This document shows positions 41,265 through 49,455 of a stretch of 64,000 bases of DNA, piece after piece; positions within the stretch are counted from its first letter, which is position 1; each line of letters starts with the position of its first letter. Origin of the DNA: Kineosporiaceae bacterium. GTDB taxonomy: Bacteria; Actinomycetota; Actinomycetes; Actinomycetales; Kineosporiaceae. The notes under the pieces are model-generated. The model searched no databases. It had not been told where the DNA came from and was given only the letters and a program-made list of their open reading frames with translations. The stretch spans positions 124,001 through 188,000 of the forward strand of contig JAEUJN010000008.1 in assembly GCA_016794595.1 (NCBI GenBank), given 5' to 3'. The position numbers and the translations under genes were made by a program.

Positions 41265-41570
41265 GGCAGTCCTCGGGGTTCGGGTTCGGCGCGGCAGGTG
41301 GCGTCCGACCAGGTCGAATGGCGTGGTTTGTCCTGTCGACCCGGCGGCGTCGCGAGCCTAGCGCCGAGCGCCGGGTGATCCATGGTGCAGGGTCGGTGTC
41401 GGGGCCGCACGAGCTGGATACCCTCCGTCCGGCGACGCGAGGCTTCCACCGGACGCGGGAGCCTGGCGAGGCAGCCCTCGGCGGTCGGCCGAGGCGCGTA
41501 GAGTTGCCACGTCTCGATCCAGGCACGCGCTGACAGGATTCTCTGCACCGGCCCAGACCCGAAGGACACC
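41265..41570. promoter_or_regulatory. Divergent promoter region between tkt and ctaB
   Basis: No gene is seen. For tkt, TAGGCT on the minus strand (41355-41360) predicts a leader of about 84 nt. For ctaB, TAGAGT (41499-41504) is a weak -10 candidate, with a GAAGGA ribosome site at 41561-41566. Neither has a clear -35. No operator-like palindrome stood out by eye. Confidence 0.4.
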
Positions 41571-42542
41571 GTGACCACCGTCGATCCCCGCGTTCACGCG
41601 ATCCCGTCGGACCACCTGGTTCGGCTCGAGTCGAGGCCACGTCCGTCCCTGGTCGCGATGGCCAAGGCCTACGTCGCCCTCACCAAGCCACGCATCATCG
41701 AGACGCTGCTGGTCACGACGGTGCCCACCATGATCCTCGCCGTGGGTGGGATGCCGTCGCTGACCACCATGGCGATGACGGTCATCGGCGGCACGCTGGC
41801 CGCCGGCAGTGCGAACGCCCTCAACTGCTACCTCGACCGCGACATCGACGTGGTGATGAACCGGACGGCGCACCGCCCGCTGGCCACCGGGGTGATCCCG
41901 CCGCGGCACGCGATGGTGTTCAGCGTCGTGCTCGGCATCATCGCCGTGTCGCTGCTGGCGGTGACGGTCAACGTCCTGTCGGCCGCGCTGGCCCTGTCGG
42001 CGATCCTGTTCTACGTCTTCGTCTACACCCTGCTGCTCAAGCGCCGCACCTCCCAGAACATCGTGTGGGGCGGCGCAGCCGGGTGCATGCCGGTGCTGAT
42101 CGGCTGGGCGGCGGTCACCGGCACCATCTCGTGGGAGCCGCTGGTGCTGTTCGGGGTGATCTTCCTCTGGACGCCGCCGCACTACTGGCCGCTGTCCATG
42201 CGCTTCCGGGACGACTACGCCGCGGCCGGGGTGCCCATGCTGCCGGTGGTCGCCTCGGAGGTCACCGTCGCCAAGCAGTCGGTGATCTACGCCTGGGCCA
42301 TGGTCGCCTGCTCGCTCTTGCTGGCCCCGGTCACCGGGCTGGTCTACGTGGGCACCGCCGTCATCGCGGGCGGGATGTTCCTGCTGGAGGCGCACCGGTT
42401 GCTGAGCCGGGCCCGCCGGGCCGCCGCGGGGGAGAGCGTGTCGCTGGCGCCGATGCGGTTGTTCCACCTGTCGATCACCTACCTGACCTTGCTGTTCACC
42501 GCGGTTGCGGTCGACCCGTTCCTGCGGATCTCGATCTTATGA
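41571..42542 (+). CDS. ctaB: Protoheme IX farnesyltransferase (heme O synthase)
   Basis: Membrane prenyltransferase, 323 aa, adding a farnesyl group to heme B to make heme O for cytochrome oxidase. About nine membrane spans are present. The Asp-rich first loop is [18 protein letters not shown] near residue 83, and the second conserved region [14 protein letters not shown] near 207 is equally clear. The final sense codon is TTA (42537-42539), a rare leucine codon here. The conserved actinobacterial order tkt-ctaB is kept. Confidence 0.95.
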   Translation: MTTVDPRVHAIPSDHLVRLESRPRPSLVAMAKAYVALTKPRIIETLLVTTVPTMILAVGGMPSLTTMAMTVIGGTLAAGSANALNCYLDRDIDVVMNRTAHRPLATGVIPPRHAMVFSVVLGIIAVSLLAVTVNVLSAALALSAILFYVFVYTLLLKRRTSQNIVWGGAAGCMPVLIGWAAVTGTISWEPLVLFGVIFLWTPPHYWPLSMRFRDDYAAAGVPMLPVVASEVTVAKQSVIYAWAMVACSLLLAPVTGLVYVGTAVIAGGMFLLEAHRLLSRARRAAAGESVSLAPMRLFHLSITYLTLLFTAVAVDPFLRISIL

Positions 42543-42567
42543 CCCCGCCGGCGCTCGGCAGGCGGCG

Positions 42568-43518
42568 ATGACCGGTGGTCGACACCAGCATCAGCTGAGC
42601 ACCGACGGCGATCAGCGCTGGCTGGTCGCCGCCCTGACGCTGATCGTGATCTTCATGCTCGGCGAGGCCGTCGTCGGCGTGATCGCCGGTTCGCTGGCGT
42701 TGCTCTCCGACGCTGCCCACATGCTCACCGACGCAGTGGCCATCGGGCTGGCGCTGATCGCCGTCCGGCTGGCTGCCCGCCCGCCTCGCGGTGGTTACAC
42801 CTTCGGCCTGACCCGAGCCGAGATCCTCTCGGCCCAGGCGAACGGATGGACCCTGGTACTGCTGGCCACCTGGCTGGGGTACGAGGCGCTGAGGCGGCTG
42901 GCCGACCCGCGGACCGTCGACGGGGTGCCGGTCCTGGTGACCGCCGGGATCGGCGTCCTGGTGAACGTCGCGGCGGCGGCGTGCCTGGCCCGCGCCAACC
43001 GCGACAGCCTGAACATCCAAGGCGCCTTCCAGCACATCCTGACCGACCTGTACGCCTTCCTGGCCACCCTGGTGGCCGGGGTGGTGATCGTGCTGACCGG
43101 GTTCGCTCGTGCAGATGCCATCGCCTCGATGGTCGTCGTCCTGTTGATGCTCCGCGCCGGGGCGGGGTTGATCCGGCAATCCGGCAGGATCCTGCTCGAG
43201 GCCGCCCCGGCCGGCACGGACGTCGATGCCATCGGGGCAGAGTTGGTCGGGGTGGCGTCCGTGGTCGAGGTGCACGATCTGCACGTCTGGCAGATCACCT
43301 CGGGTCAGTCAGCGCTCAGCGCGCACGTGATCGTGGCTGACCACGCGGACTGTCACGGGATCCGCACCGAGCTGGAGCGGTTGGTGCTGACCGGGCACGG
43401 GATCGGGCACACCACGCTGCAGGTGGACCATCAGGGCGAGCACGCCACCGCCGCGGCCGGCGGGCCGGTGGTGTGCTGCCGGCAGACCCACGGGCCGGTT
43501 CACCGGGCCGACGGGTGA
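42568..43518 (+). CDS. Cation diffusion facilitator family metal exporter (CzcD/ZitB-like)
   Basis: Six-span CDF exporter, 316 aa, probably exporting Zn2+ or a similar divalent metal in exchange for protons. The two transport sites HxxxD are visible in SDAAHMLTDA near residue 51 and FQHILTDLYA near 157. An N-terminal His run (GGRHQHQL) and His/Cys near the C-terminus (CCRQTH) add possible metal ligands. The cytoplasmic C-terminal domain (VVEVHDLHVWQITSG) fits the family. ATG 42568 is the first start after ctaB (25-base gap), so it may be co-transcribed with ctaB. Confidence 0.9.
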   Translation: MTGGRHQHQLSTDGDQRWLVAALTLIVIFMLGEAVVGVIAGSLALLSDAAHMLTDAVAIGLALIAVRLAARPPRGGYTFGLTRAEILSAQANGWTLVLLATWLGYEALRRLADPRTVDGVPVLVTAGIGVLVNVAAAACLARANRDSLNIQGAFQHILTDLYAFLATLVAGVVIVLTGFARADAIASMVVVLLMLRAGAGLIRQSGRILLEAAPAGTDVDAIGAELVGVASVVEVHDLHVWQITSGQSALSAHVIVADHADCHGIRTELERLVLTGHGIGHTTLQVDHQGEHATAAAGGPVVCCRQTHGPVHRADG

Positions 43519-43535
43519 ACCCGCACCGAGTCCAC

Positions 43536-43578
43536 GCCTCAGGGTTGCCTCGGGGTTTGCCTCAGAGTGCCTCAGGGT
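43536..43578. repeat. Four tandem copies of a GCCTCAGGGTT-like unit
   Basis: Units begin at 43536, 43547, 43559 and 43569 with small differences. They fill the gap between the convergent CDF and ctaA genes and run into the ctaA stop. They are probably slippage products, perhaps variable in length between strains. Confidence 0.7.
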
Positions 43579-44501
43579 GCCGGCGCGTGCCGCACCGACT
43601 CCACCATGGCGGTCACCGGGACCACGATCACGGCGGCCAGCAGCATGTGGACGGCGACCAGCCCCCAGGGCACTCCGGTGGCGTACTGCAGGTAGCCCAG
43701 GGCGCCTTGCACGACGCTGATCCCGACCGCGACGTGGGTCCAGCGGTAGAGCCGGCCGACGGCACCGGCCCGCTTCAGGATGATCACCAACGCGATCATG
43801 CCGAGCACGAACATCCAGACGGACGCCGCGTGGACCATGCTCACCAGCCGCGGGTCGAAGTCGTAGCGCGCCGGCCGGGTGGCGTCGCCGGAGTGCGGGC
43901 CGGTTCCGGTCACCACGGTGCCGAGTACCAGGACGGCGCCGCAGGCCACGGCCGTCAGCCAGACCAGGGGGGCGGCCACGGACGGCACCGCGACCCGGCT
44001 GGGTGCCTTCTGGGCAGAGGTGCGCGGCGGCAGGACGAACAGCAGCCAGGCCGAGACCGCGATGGCCACCATGGACAGCAGCAGGTGCCCGGCGACCGCC
44101 AAGGGGGCCAGGTCCACCAGGACGGTGATCCCGCCCAGCACTGCCTGGGCGATCACCAGCACCAGGGGTAACGCGGCGGCCCGCCAGCGGCTCCGGTCGG
44201 CCCGCCACACCGTGACCAGGACGGCGATGGCCGCCGCGGTGAGCGCGAAGGTCAGCAACCGGTTCCCGAACTCGATGTTCTTGTGATACCCCTCGGCCTG
44301 GTGGGCCACCGGGGTGAACGATCCGGGCGTGCACTGAGGCCAGGTCGGGCATCCCAGGCCCGATCCGGTCAGGCGCACCAGGCCTCCGGTGAGCACGATC
44401 AGGATCTCTCCGGCGAGGTTGGCGAGCAGGGCCGTGCGCGCGGCGCCCCAGGGGGCGGAGGTCGACACGGAGAGCTGTTCCTGGGTGGTTCCGGTCGTCA
44501 T
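43572..44501 (-). CDS. ctaA: Heme A synthase
   Basis: Oxidises the heme O methyl to a formyl group, making heme A for cytochrome aa3 oxidase, 309 aa with eight membrane spans. Conserved features are the RLTGSGLGCPTWPQC loop near residue 45 with its Cys pair, the heme-ligand helices containing FGNRLLTF and AGHLLLS, and HAASVWMF in the second half. ATG 44501 has TAGGCT 6 nt upstream. The order ATPase-permease-ctaA matches Rv1458c-Rv1456c of M. tuberculosis. Confidence 0.93.
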   Translation of the reverse strand: MTTGTTQEQLSVSTSAPWGAARTALLANLAGEILIVLTGGLVRLTGSGLGCPTWPQCTPGSFTPVAHQAEGYHKNIEFGNRLLTFALTAAAIAVLVTVWRADRSRWRAAALPLVLVIAQAVLGGITVLVDLAPLAVAGHLLLSMVAIAVSAWLLFVLPPRTSAQKAPSRVAVPSVAAPLVWLTAVACGAVLVLGTVVTGTGPHSGDATRPARYDFDPRLVSMVHAASVWMFVLGMIALVIILKRAGAVGRLYRWTHVAVGISVVQGALGYLQYATGVPWGLVAVHMLLAAVIVVPVTAMVESVRHAPAP

Positions 44502-44507
44502 GGGAGC

Positions 44508-44513
44508 AGCCTA
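44508..44513 (-). promoter_or_regulatory. -10 element for leaderless ctaA
   Basis: On the minus strand TAGGCT ends 6 nt before ATG 44501; no ribosome site between. Confidence 0.55.
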
Positions 44514-44520
44514 GAACTGC

Positions 44521-45330
44521 TCACTCCCAGCGGAAGAACCTGACGGTCAAGCCGGCACCGATCGTGACCCAGACCACCAACACCAGGACCGCGAACAGGT
44601 CCAGACGGCCCTCGATCAGGGCGGCTCGCAGGCCGTCACCGAGCGCGCCGGACGGCAACAGCCGGGCCACCGACCCCCAGGCGCCCATGGCATTGCTGGG
44701 CGCCACCACGCCCCCGCCCGCGAGCAGCAGAACCCATGCCAGGTTGGCTCCGGCGAGAACCGCCTCGGCCCGCAGGGTCCCTGCCAGGAACAGACCCAGG
44801 GCGACGAACGCCGCCGTCCCGAGCAGCACCAGCAGGACGGCCGCCGGGATGCCGGAGGCCGTCGGCCGCCAGCCGAGGATCAGGGCCAGCGCGCCCAGCA
44901 GGATCACCTGCACCAGCTCGCCGGCGAGCACTGCGAGCATGCGCCCGGTCAGCAGTCCGCTGCGTCCCAGGGGGGTGGTGGCCAGCATGCGCAGGACGCC
45001 GTGCCGCCGGTCGAACCCGGTGCCGATGGCCTGGCCGGTGAACGAGATCGAGATCACCGCGAGCGCGAGGACCCCGGGAGCGGCCAGGTCGACCCAGCGC
45101 TCCCCGGGGGCGAGCTGGACGCCCGGTACCGCCAGCCGGCTGAGCAGGATGAGCACGATCGCCGGGAGGATCATGGTGAGCAACAGTTGCTCACCATTGC
45201 GCAGCATGATCCGGGTGTCGAACCCGGCCTGGGCAACGGCCCGGCGCACCCGGCTCCCCAGGGCCGAGCCCGGTGCCCCGGTCGAGGTCCGGAGCGCCTC
45301 GGGCGATCCCTCGGCCGGTTCGCGCCTCAT
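44521..45330 (-). CDS. ABC-2 type exporter permease
   Basis: A 269-aa permease with six hydrophobic segments (about 50-70, 85-105, 130-155, 165-185, 195-215 and 240-262), ABC-2 type. It should pair with the ATPase upstream, whose stop it overlaps by 4 bases. The mycobacterial counterpart beside ctaA is Rv1457c. The substrate is unknown; in B. subtilis and other bacteria ABC pairs near heme A genes have been suspected in heme or redox export, without proof here. Confidence 0.85.
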   Translation of the reverse strand: MRREPAEGSPEALRTSTGAPGSALGSRVRRAVAQAGFDTRIMLRNGEQLLLTMILPAIVLILLSRLAVPGVQLAPGERWVDLAAPGVLALAVISISFTGQAIGTGFDRRHGVLRMLATTPLGRSGLLTGRMLAVLAGELVQVILLGALALILGWRPTASGIPAAVLLVLLGTAAFVALGLFLAGTLRAEAVLAGANLAWVLLLAGGGVVAPSNAMGAWGSVARLLPSGALGDGLRAALIEGRLDLFAVLVLVVWVTIGAGLTVRFFRWE

Positions 45331-46268
45331 CGGACCTGCCGCCCGGTCAGGTGCAGGAAGACGTCCTCGAGGCTTCGTCGTCCCAGGGTCAGGCCCTCGG
45401 GCAAGATGCCCTGCGCCGCGCACCACCCGGTCACCGCTGCCACGGTCGCGGGGTCCAGCGGCGTGTCCGGCCGCCCTGACACCTTGTAGTGCCCCGGCGT
45501 GGTCTCGGCCACCGTGGCACCGGCCGGCAGTGCGCCGGCGAGCTCGAGCAGGTCCAGTCCGGACGGCGCACCGAAGGTGAGCGCGTCCGCGGTTCCGCCG
45601 GTCAGCTCGGCCGGGCTGCCCTCGGCGACCAGATGGCCGTGATCGATCACCACCACGTGGTCGGCCAGGGTCTCGGCCTCGTCCATCAGGTGGGTGGTGA
45701 GGATCACGGTCACCCCCCGCGATCGCAGCTCGGTGACGATGTCCCACACGGCACGGCGGGCCTGCGGGTCCAGACCCGAGCTGGGCTCGTCGAGGAAGAC
45801 CAGCTCCGGACGTCCCACCAGGGCCACCGCCAGGGACAGCCGTTGGCGTTGCCCGCCCGACAACCGGCGCACCATGGTGCGGGTGTGTTCGGTCAGCCCC
45901 AACCGGGTCAGCAGCTCGGCAGGCGGCTCGGGATCCTCGTGCAGGGCTGCGACATGGCGCAGCACCTCGCCGGCCCGGGCCCCGGTGGGCAGGCCACCGT
46001 CCTGGAGCATGACCCCGACCCGGCTGCGCAGTGCACGGGAGTCGCTCACCGGGTCCAGCCCGAGAACCCTGACCGTGCCCGAGGTGACCCGGCGCAGCCC
46101 CTCACAGCACTCGATCGTGCTGGTCTTGCCGGCGCCGTTGGGCCCGAGCAACGCCGTCACGCGCCCCCGCTCGGCGGTCAGGGTGAGCCGGTCGACGGCC
46201 ACCCGTCCGCCGCTTCCGCCGTAGCGCACGGTGAGCTCGCACAGCGACAGCGCGGCGTCGGGTGTCAC
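45327..46268 (-). CDS. ABC exporter ATPase
   Basis: A 313-aa ATPase of the CcmA/DrrA class: Walker A LLGPNGAGKTS near residue 41, signature RLSGGQRQRLSLA, Walker B LVFLDEPSSGLDP, H-loop TTHLMDEAE. The C-terminal about 85 residues form a DrrA-like regulatory extension. GTG 46268 is preferred because TAGACT lies 7 nt upstream; the frame continues to 46319 without support. It is divergent from cysE, with the two -10 elements 40 bp apart. Confidence 0.88.
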   Translation of the reverse strand: MTPDAALSLCELTVRYGGSGGRVAVDRLTLTAERGRVTALLGPNGAGKTSTIECCEGLRRVTSGTVRVLGLDPVSDSRALRSRVGVMLQDGGLPTGARAGEVLRHVAALHEDPEPPAELLTRLGLTEHTRTMVRRLSGGQRQRLSLAVALVGRPELVFLDEPSSGLDPQARRAVWDIVTELRSRGVTVILTTHLMDEAETLADHVVVIDHGHLVAEGSPAELTGGTADALTFGAPSGLDLLELAGALPAGATVAETTPGHYKVSGRPDTPLDPATVAAVTGWCAAQGILPEGLTLGRRSLEDVFLHLTGRQVR

Positions 46269-46275
46269 GCCGGGC

Positions 46276-46281
46276 AGTCTA
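46276..46281 (-). promoter_or_regulatory. -10 element for the leaderless ABC ATPase gene
   Basis: On the minus strand TAGACT ends 7 nt before GTG 46268. Confidence 0.5.
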
Positions 46282-46320
46282 GGCACCGGCCCGGCAGCTC
46301 CGGGGCAGTGGGGGGACAAC

Positions 46321-46326
46321 TACGCT
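46321..46326 (+). promoter_or_regulatory. -10 element for leaderless cysE
   Basis: TACGCT ends 7 nt before ATG 46334. It stands back to back with the ATPase promoter on the other strand. Confidence 0.5.
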
Positions 46327-46333
46327 TCGTCGC

Positions 46334-47155
46334 ATGTCCCTGCCCGATCCAGCCACCACGGACGACGTCTGGACCCGGTTGCGCGCCGACGCCGTCCGGA
46401 TGGCCGCCAGTGAACCCATCCTGGCCAGCTTCGTGCAGGCCACCGTGCTCGGCCACTCCCGGCTCGAGGGCGCCCTGACCTACCACCTGGCGCAGAAGCT
46501 GGGCAACGACGATGTCAGCCCGCTGCAGGTCCACCAGGTCTTCGACGAGGCCTTCGCTGCCGACCCCGAGCTGGGCCGGGCGGTGCGTGCCGATCTGCAC
46601 GCGATCTTCACCCGGGACCCCGCGGTGCGCACCCTGGTCGAGCCGTTCCTGTTCTTCAAGGGCTTTCACTCGGTCCAGGGTTACCGGGTCACCCATTGGC
46701 TGTGGCGCGCAGGACGCACCGCGCTGGCCTTCCACTTCCAGAGCCGGATCTCGGAGGTCTTCGGGGTGGACATTCACCCGGCGGCCCTGATCGGGCAGGG
46801 GGTGATGATCGACCACGCCACCGGTGTGGTGATCGGGGAGACCGCCGTGATCGAGGACGACGTGTCCCTGCTGCAAGGGGTGACCCTCGGCGGAACCGGC
46901 AAGCAGCAGGGCGATCGTCACCCCAAGGTGCGGCGCGGGGCGATGATCGGTGCGGGAGCGAAGGTGCTGGGCAATACCGAGATCGGTGCGGACAGCCTGG
47001 TCGGGGCGGGCAGCGTGGTGCTGCGCCCCGTGCCACCGTCCTCGACCGTGGTCGGGGTTCCCGCGCGGGTCGTGGGCCGCTCGACCGGACACCACCCCGC
47101 CGAGGAGATGAATCAGCTGATCGACGACCTGCCCGAGGACTTCTACCAGATCTGA
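46334..47155 (+). CDS. cysE: Serine O-acetyltransferase
   Basis: Acetylates serine to O-acetylserine, the carbon acceptor for cysteine synthesis, 273 aa. This is the long form, with the N-terminal helical SATase domain (residues 1-140) and a C-terminal left-handed beta-helix of hexapeptide repeats. The catalytic segment is GVDIHPAALIGQGVMIDHATGVVIGET, with DHATG carrying the catalytic Asp-His. Its position just before the SUF operon is notable, since SufS consumes cysteine. No cysK accompanies it here. Confidence 0.93.
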   Translation: MSLPDPATTDDVWTRLRADAVRMAASEPILASFVQATVLGHSRLEGALTYHLAQKLGNDDVSPLQVHQVFDEAFAADPELGRAVRADLHAIFTRDPAVRTLVEPFLFFKGFHSVQGYRVTHWLWRAGRTALAFHFQSRISEVFGVDIHPAALIGQGVMIDHATGVVIGETAVIEDDVSLLQGVTLGGTGKQQGDRHPKVRRGAMIGAGAKVLGNTEIGADSLVGAGSVVLRPVPPSSTVVGVPARVVGRSTGHHPAEEMNQLIDDLPEDFYQI

Positions 47156-47218
47156 CAGTGAGGGCTCGACGTGAGCTCGAACCGGGCCGGCCGCCGTCCG
47201 GGAGTTGAGCCGACGCTC

Positions 47219-47250
47219 GATTAACGCAATACTTACGTCGTGAAATTAGC
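47219..47250 (+). promoter_or_regulatory. AT-rich promoter/operator candidate before sufR
   Basis: A short AT-rich patch (47221-47250) stands out from G+C-rich surroundings. AATACT (47228-47233) lies 6 nt before GTG 47240 and may be the -10 of a leaderless sufR. CTTACG and GTGAAA flank the start as weak inverted half-sites that SufR itself might bind. This is inference. Confidence 0.4.
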
Positions 47251-48034
47251 CGGCCACCCCACGCTCTCCGAGAGCGAGGCCCGCACCCGGGACCGCATCG
47301 CCCAGGTGGTGCTGCGCCGCGGACCGGTGACGGTGGCCGAGATCGCCGATCAGCTGAGCCTGACCGCCGCCGGGGTGCGCCGTCACCTCGACCAGTTGCA
47401 GGCCGACGGCCTGGTCACCACCTGGGAGTCGGGCTCCCAGGCACCCCGCGGTCGCGGGCGACCGGCGCGCACGTTCGTGCTCACCGATGCCGGGCATGCC
47501 GCCCTGGCCACGGGCTATGGCGAGCTGGCGGCCTCGGCGCTGCGTCACCTGGCGGAGGTCGGGGGGCCGGACGCCGTCCGTCGCTTCGCCGAGGAGCGCG
47601 TGGCCGAACTCGAACTGCGCCATCGGGTGGCCGTCGAGGCCGCCGGGGAGAGCCCCGCCCGGCGCGCCGAGGCCCTGGCCGAGGCACTGAGCACAGACGG
47701 CTACGCGGCCACCACCCGGCCCGCGCCGGCGCCGTCCGGGCAGGCCGCACCGCTCGGCGTCCAGCTGTGCCAGGGTCATTGCCCCGTGCAGGAGGTCGCT
47801 CGTCAGTTCCCGCAGTTGTGCGAGGCGGAGACCGACGCCTTCTCCCGCCTGCTCGGCGTCCACGTCCAGCGGCTGGCCACCCTGGCGCACGGCGAGCACG
47901 TGTGCACCACCTACGTCCCCGACCCCTCCGGATTCGGCTCCGCGCCGAGGGGCCACCTCCCGCCTGCTGACCCCCCGACCACAGAACCCGTGTCCCGCCA
48001 GATTCGCGCGACCACCGAGAGGCAGAGCCGATGA
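47240..48034 (+). CDS. sufR: SufR family iron-sulfur-sensing repressor of the suf operon
   Basis: A 264-aa winged-helix regulator, expected to repress suf when its own [4Fe-4S] cluster is intact. The helix-turn-helix is [22 protein letters not shown] (residues 32-53), followed by a Gly/Arg wing. Four Cys occur near the C-terminus: 177, 181, 194 and 222. The spacing C181-x12-C194-x27-C222 matches that of the mycobacterial SufR cluster ligands as I recall them. Codon 3 is TTA, rare in this genome. The stop overlaps the sufB start by 4 bases. The C-terminal 35 residues are unstructured. Confidence 0.92.
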   Translation: MKLAGHPTLSESEARTRDRIAQVVLRRGPVTVAEIADQLSLTAAGVRRHLDQLQADGLVTTWESGSQAPRGRGRPARTFVLTDAGHAALATGYGELAASALRHLAEVGGPDAVRRFAEERVAELELRHRVAVEAAGESPARRAEALAEALSTDGYAATTRPAPAPSGQAAPLGVQLCQGHCPVQEVARQFPQLCEAETDAFSRLLGVHVQRLATLAHGEHVCTTYVPDPSGFGSAPRGHLPPADPPTTEPVSRQIRATTERQSR

Positions 48035-49455
48035 GCAGCTCCACCCCACCCGAACTCGAGGACCGCCTGCACGGTCTCGGCCGGTACGAGTACGGCTGGG
48101 CGGACACCGATGCCGCCGGCGCCGCTGCCCGGCGCGGCCTGAACGAGGACGTCGTCCGCGACATCTCCGCCAAGAAGAGCGAGCCCGACTGGATGCTCCA
48201 GACGCGGCTGAAGGGCCTGCGGCTGTTCGGGCGCAAGCCGATGCCCACCTGGGGCAGCGACCTGTCCGGGATCGACTTCGACAACATCAAGTACTTCGTG
48301 CGCTCCACCGAGAAGCAGGCGACCACGTGGGACGAGTTGCCGGAGGACATCAAGCGCACCTACGACCGCCTGGGCATCCCCGAGGCGGAGAAGCAGCGCC
48401 TGATCGCCGGGGTCGCGGCTCAGTACGAAAGTGAGGTGGTATACCACCAAATTCGAGAGGATTTGGAGGAGAAGGGCGTCATCTTCCTGGACACCGACAC
48501 CGCGCTCAAGGAGCACGAGGACCTGTTCAAGGAGTACTTCGCCACCGTGATCCCGGTGGGGGACAACAAGTTCGCCGCCCTGAACACCGCGGTCTGGTCG
48601 GGTGGGTCGTTCATCTACGTGCCCAAGGGGGTGCACGTCGAGATCCCGCTGCAGGCCTACTTCCGGATCAACACCGAGAACATGGGCCAGTTCGAGCGGA
48701 CGCTGATCATCGCCGACGAGGGCTCCTACGTGCACTACGTCGAGGGGTGCACCGCGCCGATCTACAAGTCGGACTCGCTGCACTCGGCGGTGGTCGAGAT
48801 CATCGTGAAGAAGGACGCGCGGGTCCGGTACACCACGATCCAGAACTGGTCGAACAACGTCTACAACCTGGTCACCAAGCGGGCGGTGGCGCACACCGGC
48901 GCCACCATGGAATGGGTCGACGGCAACATCGGCTCGAAGGTGACCATGAAGTACCCGGCGGTGTTCATGGTCGGTGAGCACGCCAAGGGAGAGACCCTGT
49001 CGATCGCCTTCGCCGGCGAGGGCCAGCACCAGGACGCGGGGGCGAAGATGGTGCACGCCGCCCCGCACACCTCGTCCTCGATCATCTCCAAGTCGGTGGC
49101 CCGGGGCGGTGGCCGGACCTCCTACCGGGGGCTGGTGCAGGTGCTCGAGGGATCCCACCACAGCGCCTCCACGGTGCGCTGCGACGCGCTGCTGGTCGAC
49201 ACCGTCAGCCGCTCGGACACCTACCCCTACGTCGACGTCCGCGAGGACGACGTCCGGATGGGTCACGAGGCCACCGTCTCGAAGGTCAGCGACGAGCAGC
49301 TCTTCTATCTGATGTCGCGGGGGCTGAGCGAGGAGGAGGCGATGGCGATGATCGTGCGGGGCTTCGTCGAGCCGATCGCCCGGGAGCTGCCCATGGAGTA
49401 CGCCCTCGAGCTCAACCGTTTGATCGAGCTGCAGATGGAAGGAGCCGTCGGCTGA
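48031..49455 (+). CDS. sufB: SUF scaffold protein SufB
   Basis: Core scaffold of the SufBCD complex, on which Fe-S clusters are built, 474 aa. The conserved segments [25 protein letters not shown] (around residue 190) and [13 protein letters not shown] are present, with the C-terminal [19 protein letters not shown]. Unlike the M. tuberculosis ortholog there is no intein. Codons 133-145 contain seven codons ending in A or T, against almost none elsewhere, and include a perfect 14-bp DNA palindrome. It overlaps sufR by 4 bases and sufD by 1. Confidence 0.96.
   Translation: MSSSTPPELEDRLHGLGRYEYGWADTDAAGAAARRGLNEDVVRDISAKKSEPDWMLQTRLKGLRLFGRKPMPTWGSDLSGIDFDNIKYFVRSTEKQATTWDELPEDIKRTYDRLGIPEAEKQRLIAGVAAQYESEVVYHQIREDLEEKGVIFLDTDTALKEHEDLFKEYFATVIPVGDNKFAALNTAVWSGGSFIYVPKGVHVEIPLQAYFRINTENMGQFERTLIIADEGSYVHYVEGCTAPIYKSDSLHSAVVEIIVKKDARVRYTTIQNWSNNVYNLVTKRAVAHTGATMEWVDGNIGSKVTMKYPAVFMVGEHAKGETLSIAFAGEGQHQDAGAKMVHAAPHTSSSIISKSVARGGGRTSYRGLVQVLEGSHHSASTVRCDALLVDTVSRSDTYPYVDVREDDVRMGHEATVSKVSDEQLFYLMSRGLSEEEAMAMIVRGFVEPIARELPMEYALELNRLIELQMEGAVG
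48435..48465. repeat. Perfect 14-bp palindrome and adjacent inverted repeat inside sufB
   Basis: GGTGGTATACCACC (48435-48448) is a perfect palindrome; CAAAT (48448-48452) and ATTTG (48461-48465) form a second dyad at once after it. Both lie in the AT-rich patch 48424-48465 encoding the conserved [13 protein letters not shown]. Function unknown; a protein-binding or recombination site, or chance, are all possible. Confidence 0.6.

Noticed and set aside
48031-49455. Intein in SufB
   Set aside because: The protein is 474 aa, continuous and co-linear with intein-free SufB; no HINT-domain motifs or extra length.
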